The translations under genes were made by a program, and so were the position numbers. The notes beneath the pieces are model-generated. The model made no database searches, had not been told where the DNA came from, and worked only from the letters and a program-made list of their open reading frames with translations. This document shows, piece after piece, positions 23,224-35,277 of a stretch of DNA of 64,000 nucleotides. Source of the DNA: Orientallactaga sibirica (lineage: Eukaryota; Chordata; Mammalia; Rodentia; Dipodidae); NCBI GenBank assembly GCA_036365145.1, contig JAEOAD010002183.1, positions 2,480,001 through 2,544,000 of the forward strand, given 5' to 3'. Position 1 is the stretch's first letter. Every line of letters starts with the position of its first letter.

Positions 23224-23448
23224 GGGGCTGGAGAGATGGCTTAGCGATTAAGGCGCATGCCTGCGAAACCTAAGGACCCACGGTTTGATTCTCCAGGTCC
23301 CCACATAAGCCAGATGCACAAGGTGGCGCATGCATCTGGAGTTCATTTGCAGTGGCTAGAGGCCCTGGTGCTCCTATCCTCACTCTCTCCCCCGTCTCTG
23401 TCTCTAATAAATAAGTAATAAAGAAAAAAATAGAATAAAATAAAATAA
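23224..23448 (+). mobile_element. DIP-type SINE, short form
   Basis: Near-consensus short form (ggcttagcgattaaggc, cacaaggtggcgcatgc). Its A-rich tail at 23,423-23,451 abuts the left border of the tandem duplication. Confidence 0.94.
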
Positions 23449-23460
23449 AAACTTGCCTTG

Positions 23461-23690
23461 ACCTGAGGAGATGGATCAGCGGGTTAAAGGCACTTGTTTG
23501 CAAAGTTTACTGGTCTGGGTTCAATTCCTCAGTACCTATGTATAGCCAGATGCACAAAGTGGCACATATATCTGGAGTTCATTTACAGCAGCAAGAGGGC
23601 TTGGTGCACCCATACTCTCTCATTCATTTATTCTCTCTCTCTCTCTCTCAGACATACACACTCAAAAGAAGAAATAAATTTTAAACATGC
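23461..23690 (+). mobile_element. DIP-type SINE (copy A)
   Basis: Diverged head (acctgaggagatggatcag), B box gggttcaattcctc, (TC)n shorter than in copy B. Confidence 0.88.
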
Positions 23691-23711
23691 TTTGAAAAAA
23701 TTGGAAATTTA

Positions 23712-23894
23712 TTTTTGTTGTTTTGTTTTGTTTTGTTTTGTTTTGTTTTGTTTGTTTTTCAAGGCAGGGTCTCAATTTAGCTGAACTGGAACTCACTCTG
23801 TATGTAGCTCCAGGCTAGTTTCAAACTCATAGTAATCCTTTTACCTCTGCTTCCAGAGTGCTGGGATTAAAGGTGTGTACCACCATGCCTGACA
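23712..23894 (-). mobile_element. B1 SINE (copy A)
   Basis: A (GTTTT)n tail at 23,718-23,755 and a reverse B1. Flanking aaaattggaaattta on both sides. Confidence 0.94.
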
Positions 23895-25516
23895 AAATTG
23901 GAAATTTAAGTAAGAGCATCCAAGGCAGCAACTATAAACGGAACCTCACTTTTAAGTCTAAAATGTTCCACCCAAGTTGGAATTTCCTGTCAAGTTTCCT
24001 CTTGGAATATTTTTTCTTATAGTTACATGATTTCCAATTGATTTTTATATTTAGTAGTGATTCCCAGAAGTCTTAAGACAATAGACATTTTACCAGAAAA
24101 ATAAAAAGATGGCTACATGAATCCTCACACCACAGGAATTATAGCAGTGGGCAGTTGTGATTCGGAAGGTAACCTGATCATCAGATGAAGATTGACCTAA
24201 GACTGGCTCCTTCTACAGAGTGACTGAGTCACAAGTCAGCATTCATTAGAGAGCAAGGGGGAAAAATCCAACTCAAACAGCTTGTGCGAAATACCTGGTG
24301 CTACCTTATTTTTATGACATATGGATGACTGGACCCAGACTTCAGACAGTCTGGACGCATATGTTGAAACACAGCAGTTCTGATCTTCACACTTCAAACC
24401 CCTCACACTCATGATCTCCATCGCTGGGCTGAGCTCTCCTCTGAGTTTGTTTCCATTCTCTCTGGTGTAGGCAGGCTTTCTTTAGCAGCTGGGGGTAAAC
24501 GGCTATTATCTGTTCCAGACTATCAGTGGTGAGGGGACTGACATGGCTCTAAATTGTCACCCTCAACAGATTTTAAGAATTATAACTCAGGTACACTCAG
24601 GATTTATGGCTTCAACATGGAAAGGAACTTCAGGAAGAGCTGATATGATGCAGAGTTGGAAATTTTTATTAAAGATATTATAATATAGACTTAAATATAA
24701 GGGCTAAAAGAAATAAAGATGTTCAGAAAGAAAGACACACCTGAGTGTAAGACATACCCACGAGTGGGTAAGGCTCCTCGAGGGAAAGTGGCTCTTAACA
24801 TTAGCCATATGTATATAATTTTGGTGGCTGTCAAATTGCACCCAAAAAATTGCTTTAAAAAACCTTTTCTTCTTCCTCTTCTTCCTCCTTCCCTTCTCCC
24901 CTCCCCCTCCCTTCTCCTCCTTCTCCTTCTTTCTCTTTTAATAAATAAGATTACAGAAGGCTCTGGAGATGCCTTGAATGGAATTATAATCTGATAAAAT
25001 CAAACCAGAAGCTACTAGAGTTTCACAAAGGATGTAGTATATGACCTTTCCCTGTAAATGGGGCTTCTGGTGTGATTTCTAGAAAATTGCAGGTTTACAT
25101 CTGGGAGGGAGAAAGGCCTTAAGTAGTTGTTAACTGTCCTGGAATTCTTACTTCACTGTGGGGAGAAGTTCCATTCAGACTCCTGGACCAAGGGCTCCTT
25201 TTCCTTCTCATGTCCCCATAATTTTCCCTGTCTTCCCTATCCTACCACAAGATGACATATTTTGACTTTGAAATCCTAGTGAGAACAGTATATCTCTATC
25301 CTAAAATATAAATAAGCCAATCCTCAGAAGGATGCTCATTGGCTCTGAGTTGTGTCACATGTCCTCCACTGCAATAAGCATCTCTCTCCCATGGGAAAAA
25401 GCTACTAAGATGAGCCAGAATGAATCACGTGTGTGAATGTGTGGTGCGGAGAGGTATTTATAAGAAGGAGAATAAAGGATAAAGAACCTAGTGGCTACAC
25501 TAAAGAATGGCTTACA
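23895..25516. other. Unassigned sequence in copy A
   Basis: A pyrimidine-rich stretch at 24,867-24,937 differs in length from copy B. The rest is not recognised. Confidence 0.5.
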
Positions 25517-25799
25517 GGGCTGGAGAGATGGTTTAGCAGTTAAGGCGCCTGCCTGCTAAGCCTAAGAACGCTGGTTCTAATCTCCAGTGGTTCCAATCTC
25601 CAGGTCCCGCGTTTAGCCAGATGCAAAGTGACGCAAGGGCGCAATGCCGCACTTGACCAAAAGGGGGCGCACCCATCTGGATTTCGTTCACAGCAGCTGA
25701 GAGACTGCTGGCGTACCCATCTCTATCTGTCTCCCTCTCCCTCTCTGTCTGTCTCTCTCTGTGTCTCTCTCCAAAAATAAATAAAATAAAAAATAAAAA
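25517..25799 (+). mobile_element. DIP-type SINE, long form (copy A)
   Basis: Long-form DIP with a 15-bp flanking duplication (aaagaatggctt plus three bases). Carries ccaaaagggggcgc at 25,657-25,670 in place of the better motif in copy B. Confidence 0.95.
25657..25670 (+). promoter_or_regulatory. CTCF-like motif in a DIP SINE (variant)
   Basis: CCAAAAGGGGGCGC. The fourth base is A where the best copies, including the duplicate at 29,426, have C. Confidence 0.4.
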
Positions 25800-26179
25800 A
25801 AAGAATGGCTTGCAGGAATAGCAATTACTTTCTAATATTTAATTTAAAATATAGTTAGTTCCTAAACATCTAAACTGTGCTGGGTAGTGACCAAATATTA
25901 AAATACCTGAGAGCATACAGTTTATATACAATTAAATATCTCATCATGACTGAAAAGCATAATAACTAAGCTCAAAGTGTGGCCCTTCATGGAAATAAAC
26001 TCTAAAAATTATATCTAAAATTTTATCCTTGAATATAATTGGGAGAAATTTGGATATGGACTATATATTGTAATCCCACATCGCTATTAACTTCTTGGAG
26101 CATATTTACACTATTTTATACTGGTGATAGAAAGCCTAGGTGGTACTCTAAAATATATATTTCTCTATAATTTAAAAAA

Positions 26180-26380
26180 AACCTAGATGAGGCTATAATA
26201 ATTACTCAGTGGTTAAGGCAGTTGCTTGCAAAGCCTGACAACCCAAGTTCACTTCCCCAGTAAAGCGAGGTGCAAAGTGACACATTCATCTGGAGTTCAT
26301 TTGTAGTGGCAAGAGGCCCCAGCATGCCTATTCTCTCTCTCTTCTTTCTCTCCCTTTTCTTACAAATAAATAACATATTT
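26180..26380 (+). mobile_element. DIP-type SINE, diverged (copy A)
   Basis: Short form with a decayed head (gaggctataataattactc), the usual body catctggagttcatttg, and a (TC) tract and (AAAT) tail. Confidence 0.82.
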
Positions 26381-26707
26381 TAAGAAGATAAAAGGAAGGC
26401 CTAGATGTTATGAAAAGTCAAAGAATTACAAGTACTGGCAAGGAAGAATGTGAAGAAAAGGGAGCTCTTGCTCACTGTTGGTAGGCACATAAATTATAGT
26501 ATCCATTATTGAAAACAATATGGAGATGTCACAGAAATTCAAATTAGAACTACCATACTATCCAGCAATCCCATAACTGGGTATGTATCCAAAAGACATG
26601 AAATCAGTACATAAGAAATGCCTGCTCCCATGGTTACTCCAGTACTATTCACAATTGCCAAAAAATGGATCAAATGATGAGCAAATAAACTAAAAATGTG
26701 GCATATA

Positions 26708-26973
26708 GGGCTGGAGAGATGGCTTAGCAGTAAAGGTGCCTGCCTGCTAAGCCTAAGAACCCGGTTCCAATCTCCAGGTCCCACATATAGCCAGATGCAA
26801 AGTGACACAAGGGTGCAATGCCACGCTTGACCACAAGGGGGGCACACATCTGGATTTCGTTCTCAGCAGCTGAGAGACTGCTGGCGCGCCCCATCTCTGT
26901 CTGTCTCCCTCTCCTCTCTGTCTGTCTTTCTGTGTCTCTCTCCAAAATAAATAAAATAATTAAAAAAATTTTT
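26708..26973 (+). mobile_element. DIP-type SINE, long form (copy A)
   Basis: Inserted in the old L1, with aaaatgtggcata on both sides. The CTCF-like site has one extra G. Confidence 0.95.
26831..26845 (+). promoter_or_regulatory. CTCF-like motif, disrupted by an extra G
   Basis: CCACAAGGGGGGCAC has six G in a row, which shifts the spacing of the motif. The duplicate in copy B (30,593-30,606) is a perfect match. Confidence 0.3.
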
Positions 26974-27228
26974 AAAATGTGGCATACAGTCACAGTGAAA
27001 TACTATTGAGCCATAACAAGGATGAAATCACACCCTTTGCAACATGAGTGCAACTAAACATTATTATGTTAAGTAAAAGAAGGCAGGCACAGAGAAATAA
27101 ATACACATGAAAAGTTGATCTTATAAAAGCTGAGAATAGAATGGTGATTTCTAGAAATTGGGATGGTAGGAAGAAGAGAGGGATGAGAAAGGGTGGACAC
27201 TGGGTACTGAGTCATAAAACTTGCCTTG

Positions 27229-27395
27229 ACCTGAGGAGATGGATCAGCGGGTTAAAGGCACTTGTTTGCAAAGTTTACTGGTCTGGGTTCAATTCCTCAG
27301 TACCTATGTATAGCCAGATGCACAAAGTGGCACATATATCTGGAGTTCATTTACAGCAGCAAGAGGGCTTGTGCACCCATACTCTCTCATTCATT

Positions 27396-27434
<39 letters not shown>

Positions 27435-27468
27435 ACATACACACTCAAAAGAAGAAATAAATTTTAAA
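27229..27468 (+). mobile_element. DIP-type SINE (copy B)
   Basis: Counterpart of 23,461; the (TC)n is longer, about 27,398-27,433. Confidence 0.88.
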
Positions 27469-27492
27469 CATGCTTTGAAAAAATTGGAAATT

Positions 27493-27676
27493 TATTTTTG
27501 TTGTTTTGTTTTGTTTTGTTTTGTTTTGTTTTGTTTGTTTTTCAAGGCAGGGTCTCAATTTAGCTGAACTGGAACTCACTCTGTATGTAGCTCCAGGCTA
27601 GTTTCAAACTCATAGTAATCCTTTTACCTCTGCTTCCAGAGTGCTGGGATTAAAGGTGTGTACCACCATGCCTGAC
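27493..27676 (-). mobile_element. B1 SINE (copy B)
   Basis: Counterpart of 23,712 with the same flanks. Confidence 0.94.
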
Positions 27677-29286
27677 AAAATTGGAAATTTAAGTAAGAGC
27701 ATCCAAGGCAGCAACTATAAACGGAACCTCACTTTTAAGTCTAAAACGTTCCACCCAAGTTGGAATTTCCTGTCAAGTTTCCTCTTGGAATATTTTTTCT
27801 TATAGTTACATGATTTCCAATTGATTTTTATATTTAGTAGTGATTCCCAGAAGTCTTAAGACAATAGACATTTTACCAGAAAAATAAAAAGATGGCTACA
27901 TGAATCCTCACACCACAGGAATTATAGCAGTGGGCAGTTGTGATTTGGAAGGTAACCTGATCATCAGATGAAGATTGACCTAAGACTGGCTCCTTCTACA
28001 GAGTGACTGAGTCACAAGTCAGCATTCATTAGAGAGCAAGGGGGAAAAATCCAACTCAAACAGCTTGTTTACCTGGTGCTGCCTTATTTTTATGACATAT
28101 GGATGACTGGACCCAGACTTCAGACAGTCTGGATGCATATGTTGAAACACAGCAGTTCTGATCTTCACACTTCAAACCCCTCACACTCATGATCTCCATC
28201 GCTGGGCTGAGCTCTCCTCTGAGTTTGTTTCCATTCTCTCTGATGTAGGCAGGCTTTCTTTAGCAGCTGGGGGTAAACGGCTATTATCTGTTCCAGACTA
28301 TCAGTGGTGAGGGGACTGACATGGCTCTAAATTGTCACCCTCAACAGATTTTAAGAATTATAACTCAGGTACACTTAGGATTTATGGCTTCAACATGGAA
28401 AGGAACTTCAGGAAGAGCTGATATGATGCAGAGTTAGAAATTTTTATTAAAGATATTGTAATATAGACTTAAATATAAGGGCTAAAAGAAATAAAGATGT
28501 TCAGAAAGAACGACACACCTGAGTGTAAGACATACCCACGAGTGGGTAAGGCTCCTCGAGGGAAAGTGGCTCTTAACATTAGCCATATGTATATAATTTT
28601 GGTGGCTGTCAAATTGCACCCAAAAAATTGCTTTAAAAAACCTTTTCTTCTTCCTCCTTCCCTTCTCCCCTCCCCTCCCTTCTCCTCCTTCTCCTTCTTT
28701 CTCTTTTAATAAATAAGATTACAGAAGGCTCTGGAGATGCCTTGAATGGAATTATAATCTGATAAAATCAAACCAGAAGCTACTAGAGTTTCACAAAGGA
28801 TGTAGTATATGACCTTTCCCTGTAAATGGGGCTTCTGGTGTGATTTCTAGAAAATTGCAGGTTTACATCTGGGAGGGGAGAAAGGCCTTAAGTAGTTGTT
28901 AACTGTCCTGGAATTCTTACTTCACTGTGGGGGAGAAGTTCCATTCAGACTCCTGGACCAAGGGCTCCTTTTCCTTCTCATGTCCCCATAATTTTCCCTG
29001 TCTTCCCTATCCTACCACAAGATGACATATTTTGACTTTGAAATCCCAGTGAGAACAGTATATCTCTATCCTAAAATATAAATAAGCCAATCCTCAGAAG
29101 GATGCTCATTGGCTCTGAGTTGTGTCACATGTCCTCCACTGCAATAAGCATCTCTCTCCCATGGGAAAAACCTACTAGGATGAGCCAGAATGAATCACGT
29201 GTGTGAATGTGTGGTGCGGAGAGGTATTTATAAGAAGGAGAATGAAGGATAAAGAACCTAGTGGCCACACTAAAGAATGGCTTGCA
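27677..29286. other. Unassigned sequence in copy B
   Basis: Same content as 23,895-25,516. The pyrimidine tract at 28,644-28,705 is shorter than its partner. Confidence 0.5.
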
Positions 29287-29563
29287 GGGCTGGAGAGATG
29301 GCTTAGCAGTTAAGGTGCCTGCCTGCTAAGCCGAAGAACCCGGTTCCAATCTCCAGCGGTTCCAATCTCCAGGTCCCACGTTTAGCCAGATGCAAAGTGA
29401 CGCAAGGGCGCAATGCCGCACTTGACCACAAGGGGGCGCACCCATCTGGATTTCATTCACAGCAGCTGAGAGACTGCTGGCGTGCCCATCTCTATCTGTC
29501 TCCCTCTCCCTCTCTGTCTGTCTCTCTCTGTGTCTCTCTCCAAAAATAAATAAAAAATAAAAA
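29287..29563 (+). mobile_element. DIP-type SINE, long form (copy B)
   Basis: Counterpart of 25,517, with the aaagaatggcttgca duplication and an exact CTCF-like core. Confidence 0.95.
29426..29439 (+). promoter_or_regulatory. CTCF-like motif in a DIP SINE (best form)
   Basis: Reads CCACAAGGGGGCGC, preceded by TTGA. It matches the known CTCF core (CCACNAGGGGGCGC) at all fixed positions. Binding in cells is not known. Confidence 0.55.
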
Positions 29564-29949
29564 AAAGAATGGCTTGCAGGAATAGCAATTACTTTCTAAT
29601 ATTTAATTTAAAATATAGTTAGTTCCTAAACATCTAAACTGTGCTGGGTAGTGACCAAATATTAAAATACCTGAGAGCATACAGTTTATACACAATTAAA
29701 TATCTCATCATGACTGAAAAGCATAATAACTAAGCTCAAAGTGTGGCCCTTCATGGAAATAAACTCTAAAAATTATATCTAAAATTTTATCCTTGAATAT
29801 AATTGGGAGAAATTTGGATATGGACTATATATTGTAATCCCACATCGCTATTAACTTCTTGGAGCATATTTACCCTATTTTATACTGGTGATAGAAAGCC
29901 TAGGTAGTACTCTAAAATATATATTTCTCTATAATCTAAAAAAACCTAG

Positions 29950-30135
29950 ATGAGGCTATAATAATTACTCAGTGGTTAAGGCAGTTGCTTGCAAAGCCTG
30001 ACAACCCAAGTTCACTTCCCCAGTAAAGTGAGGTGCAAAATGACACATTCATCTGGAGTTCATTTGTAGTGGCAAGAGCCCCAGCATGCCTATTCTCTCT
30101 CTCTTCTTTCTCTCCCTTTTCTTACAAATAAATAA
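29950..30135 (+). mobile_element. DIP-type SINE, diverged (copy B)
   Basis: Counterpart of 26,180. Confidence 0.82.
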
Positions 30136-30469
30136 CATATTTTAAGAAGAAAAAAGGAAGGCCTAGATGTTATGAAAAGTCAAAGAATTACAAGTACTGG
30201 CAAGGAAGAATGTGAAGAAAAGGGAGCTCTTGCTCACTGTTGGTAGGCACATAAATTATAGTATCCATTATTGAAAACAACATGGAGATGCCACAGAAAT
30301 TCAAATTAGAACTACCATACTATCCAGCAATCCCATAACTGGGTATGTATCCAAAAGACATGAAATCAGTACATAAGAAATGCCTGCTCCCATGGTTACT
30401 CCAGTACTATTCACAATTGCCAAAAAATGGATCAAATGATGAGCAAATAAACTAAAAATGTGGCATATA

Positions 30470-30739
30470 GGGCTGGAGAGATGGCTTAGCGGTAAAGGTG
30501 CCTTCCTGCTAAGCCTAAGAACCCGGTTCCAATCTCCAGGTCCCACATATAGCCAGATGCAAAGTGACACAAGGGCACAATGCCACGCTTGACCACAAGG
30601 GGGCGCACACATCTGGATTTCGTTCTCAGCAGCTGAGAGACTGCTGGCGCGCCCATCTCTGTCTGTCTCCCTCTCCCTCTCTGTCTGTCTTTCTGTGTCT
30701 CTCTCCAAAAATAAATAAAATAATTAAAAAAAAATTTTT
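30470..30739 (+). mobile_element. DIP-type SINE, long form (copy B)
   Basis: Counterpart of 26,708; carries an exact CTCF-like core. Confidence 0.95.
30593..30606 (+). promoter_or_regulatory. CTCF-like motif in a DIP SINE (best form)
   Basis: CCACAAGGGGGCGC again, 1,167 bp from the one at 29,426 and in the same orientation. Confidence 0.55.
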
Positions 30740-31065
30740 TAATGTGGCATACAGTCACAGTGAAATACTATTGAGCCATAACAAGGATGAAATCACACCC
30801 TTTGCAACATGAGTGCAACTAAACATTATTGTGTTAAGTAAAAGAAGGCAGGCACAGAGAAATAAATACACATGAAAAGTTGATCTTATAAAAGCTGAGA
30901 ATAGAATGATGATTTCTAGAAATTGGGATGGTAGGAAGAAGAGAGGGATGAGGAAAGGGTGGACACTGGGTACTGAGTCATAGTTACAGAGGAGAAAATT
31001 TTCTGGTGCTTTATTGCATAGCAAGGTGACTATAGATAAGGATAGTGTATTTTAAAAGCTATCAA

Positions 31066-31219
31066 GTACTGGAGAGATGGCTTAGTAGTTAAGGTTCCTG
31101 CCTGCAAAGCCACAGGGCACAGGTTCAGTTCCCCAGGATCCATGTAAGCCAGATGCACAAGGTGGTGCATGTATCTGGAATTCATTTGCTGCAGCAGCTG
31201 AAGGCCCTGGTGTACCCAT

Positions 31220-31284
<65 letters not shown>

Positions 31285-31310
31285 CTAAGTAAATAAACAA
31301 TTAAGTTTTT
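31066..31310 (+). mobile_element. DIP-type SINE with a long (TC)n
   Basis: Short form. Its pyrimidine tract at about 31,218-31,281 has expanded to over 30 dinucleotides. Confidence 0.93.
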
Positions 31311-31326
31311 TTAAAGATATAAAAGG

Positions 31327-31528
31327 GCTAGAGAGATGATTCAGCAGTTGAAACAAAGCCTGATGGCCTAGGTTCGATTCTCCAGTACCCACATAGAGCC
31401 AAATGCACTAGGTGACACATGCATCTGGAGTTTGTTTGCAGCAGCCAAAGGCCCTGGTGCACCCATTCCCTCCCTGTGTCTCTCCCTCCTTCCAAATAAA
31501 TTAATGTGTAAATAAATAAATATTTTAA
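31327..31528 (+). mobile_element. DIP-type SINE, short form
   Basis: Head agggctagagagatgattc with a shortened A-B box spacer; (AAAT) tail. Lies directly after the previous DIP. Confidence 0.9.
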
Positions 31529-31705
31529 AAGCTATCAAAAGCACTTTGAATGTTTTCACCACGAAGTATAATCATCAGTGCTTTGTGGGGTAGATAAGTT
31601 TACCCTAATCTAAACATTGCACAATATTTCATACATCAAAACATAGTCCTCCACAAATATGTGTAATTTCATGTGTGAAAAATCAAAAGTTTTAAAATGC
31701 AAAAA

Positions 31706-32212
31706 GACACAGGCCAATGGATTTAGGAATAAAGTGTCATGAAACCTACAACCAATTCTAATTGTTTAACAGAAAATAAAATATGGTGAGGATTCCTATG
31801 TAGCTCAGTTGGTAGAATGCTTGGCTATATCTCCAGTATCTAATAAAACCCAGCACCTCAAAACCAGGTGTGGTAGTGCATACCTCTAATCACAGCTTGG
31901 TGTTCATGGACACCCTGGAACCCCACCATGTACTACATAGAAGTATTGGAATGAAGTCATTTCTCCCATTAAATCAAATCCTAATTATCAATAAGCACAT
32001 CCACATCTGCTTTTTTGCATTGTCCCAGGCTCAACACTGAGGACAGAACACATGCCTCTTCCTTCTTGGATGGCTCCACTCTCCTCCAGCAACAGCTCTC
32101 TGATCATACTATGTCCAAAAGGCTGCAGCATCTCTATATTAGTTTCTTATTGATGTTATAACAAATTCCCAAACCAGATTTACATGGTTACAGTTCTGGA
32201 AGCTAGAAGTCA
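31706..32212. other. B4-like composite SINE and an ancient repeat
   Basis: 31,785-31,905 has an ID-like head (tgtagctcagttggtag) followed by a B1-like part (ccaggtgtggtagtgc), as in B4-type SINEs. 32,142-32,212 (tttcttattgatgttataac, acagttctggaagctag) resembles an old mammalian interspersed repeat that resumes at 42,994 after L1-2. I do not name it. Confidence 0.5.
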
Positions 32213-33440
32213 AAAACCAAAGTTTTTCTGGGTAAGATAGTGGCATAGGAGCCATGCCAAACCAGCCTAGGGAGGGAAATAAGCAGAAAGACAGACAAAT
32301 ATGCTCTTCTACCAAAAAAAATGAAGGTGTGTAAGTTCTTATCAACCACAGCAGAGGAGCAGGAGGGACTAAGATCTTCCAGAAAGGAGGAAACCTGCTG
32401 GAATCCCACCAAGGCACCAGCAGCCACCACCCGTGCAGTGGCACACCTGTCTGGCCAGCCAGCACAGAACTACAGGAGCAGAAACCAGGTGGCGGGATTT
32501 TCCACTCACAACAGCCTCCTAGAAAAGTCAAGAAACCTGAATGAGAAGACAGCGGGGACCAGTTGAGCAGCTCCAGTACAACTCCAGGCATCTTGCAAAG
32601 CTTCCCAACCCCCAACTGTGAACCTCCAGAAAACTCATTCACCCCTGGCTGCATGGCATCCAGCACAGCAGATCAGAACATCAGATCCACAGTACAACAG
32701 AGAGGGATCGAGGTGGGCATTCAGCATTGGTGAGATTGGAAGCCATCACAAAAGGTAACAAGGGCTACTTACATGACAGCAGGTGCATACGCTGGAAGTG
32801 CTAATCTCTTTCCAGGTCAGGGTAGGTTATGTGTTGGCATTACCATTCTCAAATAAGCTGTATTTTGGTGTTGACTACTGTTGCCTTTGATGTTTCCAGA
32901 TTCATAGGGCCTTTGTCTTTTTCTTCTGTCATTATTGGGGGCAGGGTCTGACTCAGCCCTGGACTGACCTGGAACCCATTTCAGACCAGAAATCTCAACC
33001 TCCCAGTTGATAGGATTAAGGGTGTAAGGCAACACACACCCTTAGGGACTTTGGCTTCATTAGATTATATGTTTGTTTTAATCCCCACTCCTGCATAAAT
33101 ACTCTGTGCTGGTTTGTATTGAATGTGTATATTGCTCAGTTGAATTTTAGAATTTGCCAGTAAATTGCTCTACCCAGTATACTAGAATACTTGAAAAGAT
33201 GGTGAACTCAACTCACAAGGTCACTCCTGCTGTTTTCTTGGAGTATAAGAGCTACACTTGACACCTTAAAACCCTACCCTGAACATATATTAAGTTGGAT
33301 TTGCATGGCTAAGAACACTGCAGATAATTCAAAAATCCAAGCATCAAATTAACACAAGATGCAAAAATCTCTACATTATAATACAAGAAACAGAAAATCA
33401 AGACACTGCAATCCCACCCAAAATTACAAATTCATCAGAA

Positions 33441-34440
33441 ATGACCCCCAGTGAAAATGTTTTAGATGAAAAGCCTGACAAAGATTTCAAAAAAAAAAAA
33501 ATGCTTATATCTATAATCAAAGAAATCAAAGAAGAAAACAAAGGAATCAAAGAAGAAAATAAACTCATGAAGGAGAACAAAGGAAACCAACTTAGTGAAA
33601 TAAGGAGGTCAATACAAGACATGAGTAAGAAAATAGAAATAATAAAAAAGATATCAGCCAGAAATATTAGAAATGAAAAACAGAGTAAACCAAATAGAAA
33701 ACTCTGTAGAAAGTCTCACCAGTAGATAGAATGGAACAAGGAGAAGACAGAATATCTAACCTAGAAGACCAGATGGCAGATCTAATAAAAGCCAACAAAG
33801 AGAAAGACAAACTAATAGGAAGGCAGGAATGGGAATTTCAAGGTATTTAGGACACTATGAAGAGATCAAATGTAAGAATTCAGGGAATAGCAGAAGAAGA
33901 AATATTTCACTCCAAAGGCATAACCAGTATTTTCAACAAAATCATAGAAGAAAACTTCCCCCAAATAGGGAAAGTGATGTCAATACAGATACAGAAAGCC
34001 TTTAGAATGCCAAATAGACAAAATCAGGAAAGAACCTCTCACCATCATATTATAATTAGACTACAAAACACACACACCAAAGAAAATATATTGAAAGCAG
34101 TTAGAGAAAAATAAAGTCACACACAAAGGCAAGCCCATTAGGATAACACGAAATTACTCTACACAAACTTTAAAAGCCAGAAGGGCTTGGAATGATGTAT
34201 TCCAAGTTCTGAAAGATAACAACTATAAACCAAGATTACTTCACCCTGCAAAGCTATCCATCCAAACAGATGGAGAAATAAGGACATTCCACAACAAAAA
34301 CAGGCTAAAGGAATATATGATCACTAAACCAGCTCTACAGAAAATACTTGAAAGGATCCATCATGCTGAAGAGAAAGAAAAGCACACACATAAGGGACCA
34401 GGAAAAAATAAACCATACAAGGTAATACAAGAAGAACTGC
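33441..34440 (+). pseudogene. L1-2 ORF1 remnant
   Basis: ORF1p is the L1 RNA-binding chaperone: a coiled coil, an RRM and a C-terminal domain that coat L1 RNA as trimers. Here a lysine/glutamate-rich coiled-coil part reads at 33,441-33,725. The RRM start (MKRSNVRIQGIAEEE) reads at 33,857-34,114. The C-terminal part lies to about 34,440 in another frame. An A12 run near 33,490 and stops between these pieces make it nonfunctional. The start is placed at the ATG matching the L1-3 start region. Confidence 0.9.
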
Positions 34441-35277
34441 AAAACAAGAAAAATGGCAAAAATAAATACACACCTTTCAATAATAACTCTTAATATCAAT
34501 GGCCTGAGTGTCCCAATCAAAAGACATAGGTTTGCAGACTGGGCTAAAAAGCAGGATCCTTCAATATGTTGCCTCCAAGAAACTCACCTTTCTACAAAGG
34601 ATGGACACTATCTTAGGGTAAAAGGTTGCAAAACAGTGTTTCAAGCAGATGGGCCTAGAAAACAAGAAGGGGTCGCTATCCTAATATCTGACAGGGTAGA
34701 CTTCAGAGCAACATTAGATAGGAAAGATAAGGAAGGTCACTTTATATTGATTAAAGGAATGCTCCAACAGGAGGATGTTACAATCCTAAACATATATGCA
34801 CCTAACACGGGGGCTCCCAATTTCATCAAACAAGCGCTATTAGAACTAAGGTCACAGATAACACCAAACACAGTTGTAGTGGGTGACTTCAACACTCCAC
34901 TCTCACCAATTGACAGGTCATCCTGGCAAAAAATAAACACAGAAGCATCTGGATTGAATGAGGTCATAGAACAAATGGACCTAACAGATATCTACAGAAC
35001 ATTTCACCAAAATGTTACACAATACACATTCCTTTCAATAGCACATGGAACATTCTCTAAAATAGACCATATATTAGGACACAAAGCAAACCTTAACAAA
35101 CAGGAAAATTGAAATAATTCCTTGAATTCTATCTGATCACAATGGGAACAAACTACAAATCAACAGCAAGAAAAGCTATAGGGCATACACAAAATCATGG
35201 AAACTAAACAATACACTACTAAATGATGAATGGGTTAATGAATAAATCAAGAAGGCAATCAAAAAATTATAGAATCA

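Larger units (their letters stand above)
23449..27216 (+). repeat. Tandem duplication, copy A
   Basis: The 3.77-kb unit runs from aaacttgccttgacctgag to ggtggacactgggtactg. It is repeated directly as copy B with the same inserted SINEs at the same places. Copy A's end falls inside an old L1 3'UTR that continues only beyond copy B. Confidence 0.97.
26417..27216 (+). mobile_element. Old L1 (L1M-type) ORF2 end and 3'UTR, cut by the duplication
   Basis: Contains aactaccatactatccagc, acaattgccaaaaaatgg and the 3'UTR entry ttgatcttataaaagctg. A DIP at 26,708-26,973 splits it. It ends abruptly at the duplication junction. Confidence 0.85.
27217..30981 (+). repeat. Tandem duplication, copy B
   Basis: Second unit of the direct duplication. 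By eye I find about 15 base differences from copy A over the 1.6 kb without SINEs, plus length changes in the (TC)n and pyrimidine tracts and a small deletion near 28,069. Confidence 0.97.
30160..31705 (+). mobile_element. Old L1 (L1M-type) ORF2 end, 3'UTR and tail
   Basis: Same L1 as in copy A, but here the 3'UTR continues past the duplication (ggagaaaattttctggtgc, then ttgaatgttttcaccacg, tacatcaaaacatag) to about 31,705. It is interrupted by DIPs at 30,470, 31,066 and 31,327. Confidence 0.87.

Noticed and set aside
26539..26993. Minus-strand frames of 102 and 89 codons, repeated at 30,301-30,758
   Set aside because: They read antisense through an old L1 and a DIP SINE. Their duplication reflects the tandem duplication, not a gene family.
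23449..30981. Proviral LTR pair (two direct repeats 3.77 kb long)
   Set aside because: The copies abut with no internal region, contain SINEs and old L1 sequence, and lack TG...CA ends, so this is a segmental tandem duplication.
32139..32666. A 175-codon minus-strand open frame as a host gene
   Set aside because: It runs over the L1-2 5'UTR and across the insertion border into flanking repeat, and no domain is recognised. It is reported only as a possible antisense L1 frame.
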